A stretch of 64,000 bases of DNA from Burkholderia ambifaria AMMD (GTDB lineage: Bacteria; Pseudomonadota; Gammaproteobacteria; Burkholderiales; Burkholderiaceae), in contig NC_008390.1 of NCBI RefSeq assembly GCF_000203915.1, positions 1,054,001-1,118,000 of the forward strand. The letters are read 5' to 3'. Positions 59,735-64,000 of the stretch are shown here, piece by piece. A model generated the notes under the pieces. The model saw only the letters and a program-made list of their open reading frames with translations, did not search any database and was not told the DNA's origin. A program made the translations under genes and the position numbers. Position 1 is the stretch's first letter. Each line of letters starts with the position of its first letter.

Positions 59735-59843
59735 CACATTCTCCTGCTGCGATTGAATTTTCAGTGTACTCGCCAATTGCGGACGCGCGAACCGTGATCG
59801 CGACGCTTTCGCGCCGGGTCGAACGTGTCGCCCGCCAAGAAAG

Positions 59844-59867
59844 AAAAAACCCCGCTTCCGCGAGGCT
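59844..59867 (-). terminator. terminator of the secreted-protein gene
   Basis: On the minus strand CCTCGC and GCGGGG pair (one T-G wobble) over GGAA and are followed by TTTTTT, 30 bases past the gene's stop codon. Confidence 0.75.
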
Positions 59868-59896
59868 TTTCCTTTTCCAGCACGTCATTCACGCAT

Positions 59897-60385
59897 CTAT
59901 TCCGCCGGATACGTCAACGTCACCAGCTCGCACTTCGACGTACTTTTGCCGTCGTAGTCGTAAATCACCAGCAGATGCTGGCCCTTGCTGTTCAAGATCG
60001 GCAGCGTGATCGCCCGGCGATTCGGGTTGTTGCCGCCAGCCGGCTCGTCGGCACTCTGCTTGCGGATTTCGGACTCGAGATCCGACGGCGTGTTGATGCC
60101 GTTCTCCGGGCCGCGGCTGCGCACCCGGCTGTAGAAGTGAAAACCGTTGTCGGTCCAGCCGCGCGGCAGCATGTTGCGCCACTGGTTGTTGGTGACTTCC
60201 TTCCACAGCAGATCGGTGTTGCCGCTCAACACGAACGGCGTCGGACACGCGCCGGCCGCGAACGCTTGTCCGCAGAAAAGCGGAAGGGCGGCAAGCGAGC
60301 ACGCAACGTAGCGGACCGCGCGTCGCGCGAGGCCGGCGTCGTGTCGCGATTCGGGATGGTACGGCAGGGCATGGGGCGTTTTCAT
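59897..60385 (-). CDS. secreted hypothetical protein
   Basis: The ATG at 60385 with GGAGGA six bases upstream gives 162 residues. A 40-residue N-terminal region ending in LAALPLFCGQAFA-AG looks like a long signal peptide. The mature part (CPTPFVLSGNTDLLWKEVTN, then HFYSRVRSRGPENG and LLVIYDYDGKSTSKCELVTL) has two Cys that could pair. I recognise no family. It is probably periplasmic, and it is followed by a terminator. Confidence 0.65.
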   Translation of the reverse strand: MKTPHALPYHPESRHDAGLARRAVRYVACSLAALPLFCGQAFAAGACPTPFVLSGNTDLLWKEVTNNQWRNMLPRGWTDNGFHFYSRVRSRGPENGINTPSDLESEIRKQSADEPAGGNNPNRRAITLPILNSKGQHLLVIYDYDGKSTSKCELVTLTYPAE

Positions 60386-60726
60386 ACGGCATCCTCCGGG
60401 TGATGGATCGGTATGCGACCGCGCTGCGGCCGCTGGGAATACCGTATCGCTGCCGTTCTCGCGCAAGAATGCGGCGAACGTCACACTCGTCGTCACGGGG
60501 CGAAGGTGCGGGGCCGGGGCCCGGGACGCGGAGGGAAAGCCTGGAGGCGTGGGGACAACGCGGGCTTGATCGCGTTGTCGCTGCGAGGGCGGTGGTCGTC
60601 GTGGTGCGGTGCGTCTGCATCGCCCGCGTCAGTGGGAGCCGCCGAACCAAGGGTGGTGTCGTCGTGGCGCGGGCCGTCCGCATCGCCCGCGTCAGCAGGA
60701 GATCGCCGAACGCTCACCGATGCCGA
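60386..60726. other. 341-base intergenic region with a tandem repeat
   Basis: No gene is supported here; a weak minus-strand frame spans the repeat but has no ribosome site. The main content is the duplicated 63-base unit at 60595-60720. Confidence 0.4.
60595..60720. repeat. 63-base tandem direct repeat, two imperfect copies
   Basis: Copy 1 (60595-60657) and copy 2 (60658-60720) both begin GTCGTCGTGG and share CATCGCCCGCGTCAG and later CGCCGAAC, with scattered differences. The period is 63 bases. Confidence 0.8.
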
Positions 60727-61275
60727 TCAGCCATCCACCGGCTGCGCGGGGGTGTCGAGCGTCAACTGATAGAACGCCGCATCGAGCCAGCGGCCGAACT
60801 TGAAGCCCGCGTCGGTGATCGTGCCCGAGTGCACGAAGCCGAGGCGCGTATGCAGCGCGACGCTGCCGCCGTTGGTGGCGTCGATGCAACCGACCAGCAC
60901 GTGCACGTCGGCTTCGCGTGCACGCCGGATCAATTCGCGCAGCAGTAGCTCCCCGAGCCCGCGGCCGCGATGGTCGCAGTGCACGTAGACGCTGTGTTCG
61001 ACCGTGTACTTGAACGCCGGAAACGCGCGGAACGTGCCCCAGCTCGCGAAGCCGACCAGCGTGCCCGATTCGTCGACCGCGCCGACGACCGGAAAACCGC
61101 TGGCGCGCTTCGTCGCGAACCACGCGACCATCGCTTCGGGCGGGCGCGGCCGGTAGTCGTACAGCGCGGTCGAGTTCACGATCGCATCGTTCAGGATCTC
61201 GAGGATGGCCGCGGCGTGCTCGGCCTCGCTGCAATCGATCAGGCGCACGTCGTCACGCTGTTTCGGGGAATTCAT
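60727..61275 (-). CDS. GNAT acetyltransferase, phosphinothricin N-acetyltransferase-like
   Basis: A 182-residue GNAT enzyme starting at 61275 with AGGAG six to ten bases upstream. It matches the phosphinothricin/methionine-sulfone acetyltransferase type: AAILEILNDAIVNSTALYDY, FASWGTFRAFPAFKYTVEHS, the acetyl-CoA loop HCDHRGRGLGELLLREL and GCIDATNGGSVALHTRLGF. Such enzymes acetylate amino acid analogues. It overlaps the XRE-cupin regulator gene by four bases, so the regulator probably controls it. Confidence 0.88.
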   Translation of the reverse strand: MNSPKQRDDVRLIDCSEAEHAAAILEILNDAIVNSTALYDYRPRPPEAMVAWFATKRASGFPVVGAVDESGTLVGFASWGTFRAFPAFKYTVEHSVYVHCDHRGRGLGELLLRELIRRAREADVHVLVGCIDATNGGSVALHTRLGFVHSGTITDAGFKFGRWLDAAFYQLTLDTPAQPVDG

Positions 61276-61931
61276 ACGGGCTCCTGCGCCTGACGGCTTT
61301 GAACGGATGACACACTCCGCGCGCCGGCGGCGGCGGGAACATCGCAGATCGCGACGACATAGCGCGCGGCCTGCGACGACGGGTTGCTGAAAATCAGCTG
61401 CTGATCGAGACGCATGGCCAGACAGTCGCCGGCGTGAAGTTCGTGAAGCTGGTCGCCCAGCGTGACGTCGACGCGCCCATCGACGACCCACACCTGTTGA
61501 TGTAGTGCGCTTTCGCGCCCGCCGGAGTCGTACGCGACGCGCGCGCCGGGCGGGAAATCGACCTCGACGAGCTGGATCGGCGACGGCCAGCCGGGCGGCG
61601 ACAGATTGCGCCGCACGTAACCGGACGCCGGATCGCGCCATTCCGCCTGCTGCGCGCGCCGCACGAGCGGCTGCGCGGGCGCGTCGTCGCGCTCGCCGCC
61701 GAACAGCCCGGCCAGCGACACGCCGAGACCCGCCGCGAGCTTGTCGAGCACGACGGCCGTCGGGCTTGCCGACGCGCGCTCGATGAGCGAGATCATCGAG
61801 CGGCTGACGCCCGAACGCGCGGCGAGCGCATCGAGCGTGTAGCCTCGTAGCGTGCGCAAGTCGCGCACGCGCCGGGCGATGCGTTCGTTGATGCCGGTGT
61901 CGTCGACGGGCGGGCGGGTAGATTCCTGCAT
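61272..61931 (-). CDS. XRE-family regulator with C-terminal cupin
   Basis: A 219-residue regulator starting at 61931. The N-terminal XRE helix-turn-helix (YTLDALAARSGVSRSMISLI) is followed by a cupin domain (PPGARVAYDSGGRESALHQQ, VWVVDGRVDVTLGDQLHELH, AGDCLAMRLDQQLIFSNPSS) that binds a small ligand. In this class, such as PuuR, the ligand is the substrate of the coupled operon. Its coupled partner is the downstream GNAT gene. A TTG further upstream was rejected. Confidence 0.9.
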   Translation of the reverse strand: MQESTRPPVDDTGINERIARRVRDLRTLRGYTLDALAARSGVSRSMISLIERASASPTAVVLDKLAAGLGVSLAGLFGGERDDAPAQPLVRRAQQAEWRDPASGYVRRNLSPPGWPSPIQLVEVDFPPGARVAYDSGGRESALHQQVWVVDGRVDVTLGDQLHELHAGDCLAMRLDQQLIFSNPSSQAARYVVAICDVPAAAGARSVSSVQSRQAQEPV

Positions 61932-61944
61932 GATGGATTTATTG

Positions 61945-61958
61945 TCCAGCAAGCTGGA
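61945..61958. promoter_or_regulatory. inverted repeat ahead of the XRE-cupin regulator
   Basis: TCCAGC-AA-GCTGGA, a 14-base inverted repeat within TTGTCCAG, lies 14 bases upstream of the regulator ATG. Its type and position fit an autoregulatory operator. Confidence 0.55.
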
Positions 61959-62018
61959 ATTCGATGTCAACGGGGTGTGGACGGAATCGGAACGCTTGCC
62001 CGTCGACCGGCCCGAGCG

Positions 62019-62051
62019 TAATATACGAAACGACTACACTTCGTTTAATTA
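62019..62051. promoter_or_regulatory. long imperfect inverted repeat ahead of the ParD-like gene
   Basis: TAATATACGAA and TTCGTTTAATTA are imperfect inverted arms around ten bases, ending seven bases before the ParD-like ATG. An RHH antitoxin-type protein would be expected to bind such a site. Confidence 0.55.
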
Positions 62052-62058
62052 GGGTTAT

Positions 62059-62295
62059 ATGGGAATCATCAAGATATCCGAGCACATGCATGAACGGCTG
62101 CGCTCGACCAGTACCGCGCTGAGCCGTTCGATCAATGCGCAGGCGGAACACTGGCTGCGCGTCGGGATGCTGTCGGAACTCAATCCGTCGCTGTCCTACG
62201 GCGATATCTGCCGAATGCTGATCGAGATCGAAGCGCGCGGCGGCGACGCGGGGCCGACCGAGTCGGTGGCGCGCGACATCGAGCAGGTGGCGTAA
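62059..62295 (+). CDS. ParD-like ribbon-helix-helix protein
   Basis: A 78-residue protein of the ParD-like family. It begins MGIIKISEHMHERLRSTSTA, then LSRSINAQAEHWLRVGML, a ribbon-helix-helix layout, and ends in a charged tail (GGDAGPTESVARDIEQVA). AGGG lies upstream of the ATG. ParD-like proteins usually precede a ParE toxin, but the next gene, overlapping by one base (TAATG), is a methionine aminopeptidase. An inverted repeat just upstream suggests autoregulation. Confidence 0.8.
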   Translation: MGIIKISEHMHERLRSTSTALSRSINAQAEHWLRVGMLSELNPSLSYGDICRMLIEIEARGGDAGPTESVARDIEQVA

Positions 62296-63101
62296 TGGCG
62301 AAGCGAGAAATCCCGATCCGCGGTGCCGCGGAAATCGACAAGTCGCGCGAGGCCGCGAAGCTCGCATCGCGCGTGCTGACGATGATCACCGAGCACGTGA
62401 AGCCGGGCGTCACCACGGACGAACTGGACGCCCGCTGCCGCGAATACATCGTCGACGAACTCGGCGCGATCCCGGCGAACATCGGCTATCACGGTTATCC
62501 GAAAACCCTGTGCACGTCGGTCAACCACGTGGTCTGTCACGGTATTCCGTCGTCGCGGCCGATGCGCGACGGCGACATCGTGAATCTCGACATCGCGGTG
62601 ATCAAGGACGGCTGGTTCGGCGACACGAGCCGCATGTACTTCGTCGGCGAGCCGGGTGAACTGGCGCGGCGCCTCGTCGCGACGACCTACGAGGCGATGC
62701 ATGCGGGCATCCGCGCGGTGCGTCCGGGCGCGACGCTCGGCGACGTCGGCTATGCGATCCAGCAGGTCGCGCATCGCGAAGGGTTCAGCGTGGTTCGCGA
62801 GTACTGCGGGCACGGGATCGGCGACGTGTACCACGACGAGCCGCAGGTGCTGCACTATGGCCGCCCGGGCACCGGCGTGCCGCTGCGGCCGGGGATGATC
62901 TTCACGATCGAGCCGATGCTGAATGCGGGCAAGCGCGATACGCGCGTGCTGGCGGACGGCTGGACGGTCGTCACGCAAGACCATTCGCTGTCCGCGCAAT
63001 GGGAGCACATGGTCGTGGTGACGGAGCAGGGCGTCGAGATCCTGTCGGACGACGTGAAGCCGCAGGCGTTCGCGGCGCTCTCCGGCACGCACGCGGCCTG
63101 A
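62295..63101 (+). CDS. map: type I methionine aminopeptidase
   Basis: MetAP (268 residues) removes N-terminal Met from new proteins. The five metal ligands are present: Asp in VNLDIAVIKDGWFGDTSRMY (two), His in EYCGHGIGDVYHDEPQVLHY, Glu in MIFTIEPMLNAGKRDTRVL and in SAQWEHMVVVTEQG. The CxxxxC zinc-type extension of other types is absent. Burkholderia normally carry a separate map near rpsB, so this one is probably a second copy; that is inference. Its start overlaps the ParD-like stop. Confidence 0.95.
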   Translation: MAKREIPIRGAAEIDKSREAAKLASRVLTMITEHVKPGVTTDELDARCREYIVDELGAIPANIGYHGYPKTLCTSVNHVVCHGIPSSRPMRDGDIVNLDIAVIKDGWFGDTSRMYFVGEPGELARRLVATTYEAMHAGIRAVRPGATLGDVGYAIQQVAHREGFSVVREYCGHGIGDVYHDEPQVLHYGRPGTGVPLRPGMIFTIEPMLNAGKRDTRVLADGWTVVTQDHSLSAQWEHMVVVTEQGVEILSDDVKPQAFAALSGTHAA

Positions 63102-63135
63102 CGCGCGGCAGCCCGCACTTAAAGGCGCAATCGAA

Positions 63136-63158
63136 ACGGGCCCCGTCGTGGGGCCCGT
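63136..63158. terminator. hairpin after map
   Basis: ACGGGCCCC and GGGGCCCGT form a 9-bp stem over GTCGT, 34 bases past the map stop, with a weak T tail on either strand. It may serve map and the convergent fRMsr gene. Confidence 0.7.
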
Positions 63159-63241
63159 GTCATTCATTGGCAGTCGCGCGGGACGGTCAGCAGGCCGCCG
63201 TCTCCCCGCCGCGACCGGCAGCGTCACGCTGCGAACGTCGC

Positions 63242-63745
63242 TTAACCGCGTGTCTTCTGCCATGCGTGTTCGACGAACACGCGGCACAGCGCTTCCATCC
63301 CGTTGCGGTCCTCGTCGTCGAAACGTGCGGCAACGGGGCTGTCGACGTCCCACACGCCGATCAGCGTGCCGTCGGCGGCCACCAGCGGCACGACGATTTC
63401 CGATTCCGACGCGGCATCGCACGCGATATGGCCCGGGAATTCATGCACGTCGCGCACGACCTGCGTCTCGCGGGTTTGCGCGGCCGTGCCGCACACGCCC
63501 TTGCCGAGCGCGATCCGCACGCACGCGGGCTTGCCCTGGAACGGGCCGACCACGAGTTCCGATCCGTCGAAGAAATAGAAGCCGGCCCAGTTCAGGCGGT
63601 CGAGCGAGTGATAGACGAGCGCGGAGAAGTTCGCGGCGTTCGCGATCAGGTCGCGTTCCGATTCGACGAGCGCGCGTGCCTGCTCGACGAGCGTCGCATA
63701 GAGTTCGGCCTTGGAGGCGTGAGGGTCGTTGGACAGCGTGAACAT
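63242..63745 (-). CDS. free methionine-(R)-sulfoxide reductase (GAF type)
   Basis: A 167-residue single GAF-domain protein of the fRMsr (YebR) family, which reduces free Met-(R)-sulfoxide. The three conserved Cys are present: ACVRIALGKGVCGTAAQ and HIACDAASESEIVVPLV. FNW-like substrate residues lie in LNWAGFYFFDGSELVVGPFQ, and a C-terminal VWDVDSPVAARFDDEDRNG completes the fold. The start at 63745 is used; upstream in-frame codons are low-complexity. It faces map, which releases free Met. Confidence 0.92.
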   Translation of the reverse strand: MFTLSNDPHASKAELYATLVEQARALVESERDLIANAANFSALVYHSLDRLNWAGFYFFDGSELVVGPFQGKPACVRIALGKGVCGTAAQTRETQVVRDVHEFPGHIACDAASESEIVVPLVAADGTLIGVWDVDSPVAARFDDEDRNGMEALCRVFVEHAWQKTRG

Positions 63746-63891
63746 GGCTGAAATGCGATAAGGGTGGTGAACGGCTGGGTTGTGAAAAGCGCGATGCGCG
63801 TCCCGCAGTCTACGGCACGCGCGGCCCGTCTGCAGCGTCCGGTTCGCTGAGCGCGATGCCGAATGCGCCACGCACGGGCACGCGAGCCCGC

Positions 63892-64000
63892 TCAATCGGG
63901 TGCGAGTTCGGCGAACCGCTCGGTCAGGAAGTCGAGCAGCGCGCGCACCGCGGGCAACAACCCACGCCGCGACGCGAACACCGCGTGCACGATCTCGCGC
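63892..64000 (-). CDS. LysR-family regulator, 3' end only
   Basis: The last 35 residues of a minus-strand gene run off the right edge. The sequence REIVHAVFASRRGLLPAVRA and LLDFLTERFAELAPD is the common C-terminal end of LysR-type regulators. DNA-binding part and target are outside the window. Confidence 0.8.
   Translation of the reverse strand, partial: REIVHAVFASRRGLLPAVRALLDFLTERFAELAPD

Overview
The window is about 67% G+C. Its gene content and order match chromosome 1 of a Burkholderia, most likely of the Burkholderia cepacia complex. The diagnostic blocks are yceD-rpmF-plsX-fabH-fabD-fabG-acpP-fabF, rpoE-rseA-rseB-mucD-glutaredoxin-lepA-lepB-rnc-era-recO-pdxJ-acpS-nagZ, and earP-efp carrying the Arg32 form of EF-P. 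The species call rests on recognition of these proteins and their order, not on any search. Almost all of the window is conserved core genome, with no phage, insertion sequence or CRISPR array.

Positions 1-10500 hold a mixed set of mostly minus-strand genes: the 5' end of a FecR-like/DUF6600 secreted protein, an ArsR-type regulator, a tiny porin-like secreted peptide, an acyl-CoA thioesterase, fumC, a MATE exporter, an S4 RNA-binding protein, an Ala/Gly-rich secreted protein, a hypothetical protein, azlCD with an AraC regulator, and creA. Two identical tRNA-Asn genes follow. From 10800 to 17500 come fdxA, pncB, a lone LutC-type protein, a Na+/H+ antiporter, a 2-hydroxyacid dehydrogenase and rmuC. 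From 17500 to 21500 the minus strand carries an SSAT-like acetyltransferase, a small membrane protein and the molybdenum cofactor genes moeA, mobA and moaA.

RNase E (rne) and the pseudouridine synthase rluC diverge across 721 bases that probably contain a long rne leader. rluC starts a coupled run with a HAD phosphatase, a Rieske protein and SppA. An RsmI-like methylase and maf face away from yceD-rpmF and the fatty-acid synthesis cluster. fabF is followed by a YgfX-like gene and the sigma-E envelope-stress operon. Next come the lepA/lepB/rnc/era/recO/pdxJ/acpS/nagZ genes. acpS makes the holo form of the AcpP encoded 13 kb upstream, and RseB, RseA and MucD sense and answer envelope damage through RpoE.

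From 50300 the window holds an orphan NtrC-type response regulator with an altered GAFTGA loop, efp with its rhamnosyltransferase earP, uvrC, pgsA, three tandem tRNA-Gly genes behind a near-consensus promoter, tRNA-Cys, a dCache-GGDEF diguanylate cyclase, two hypothetical genes, a GNAT/XRE-cupin pair, a ParD-like/methionine aminopeptidase pair, a free-methionine sulfoxide reductase, and the 3' end of a LysR gene.

The points most worth a second look are the ParD-like/MetAP pair with its inverted-repeat operator and neighbouring fRMsr, the GAFDGA response regulator, the 14-bp hairpin just ahead of the RNase III gene, two palindromes flanking rpoE, and the low-complexity extensions in RNase E, RNase III and UvrC.
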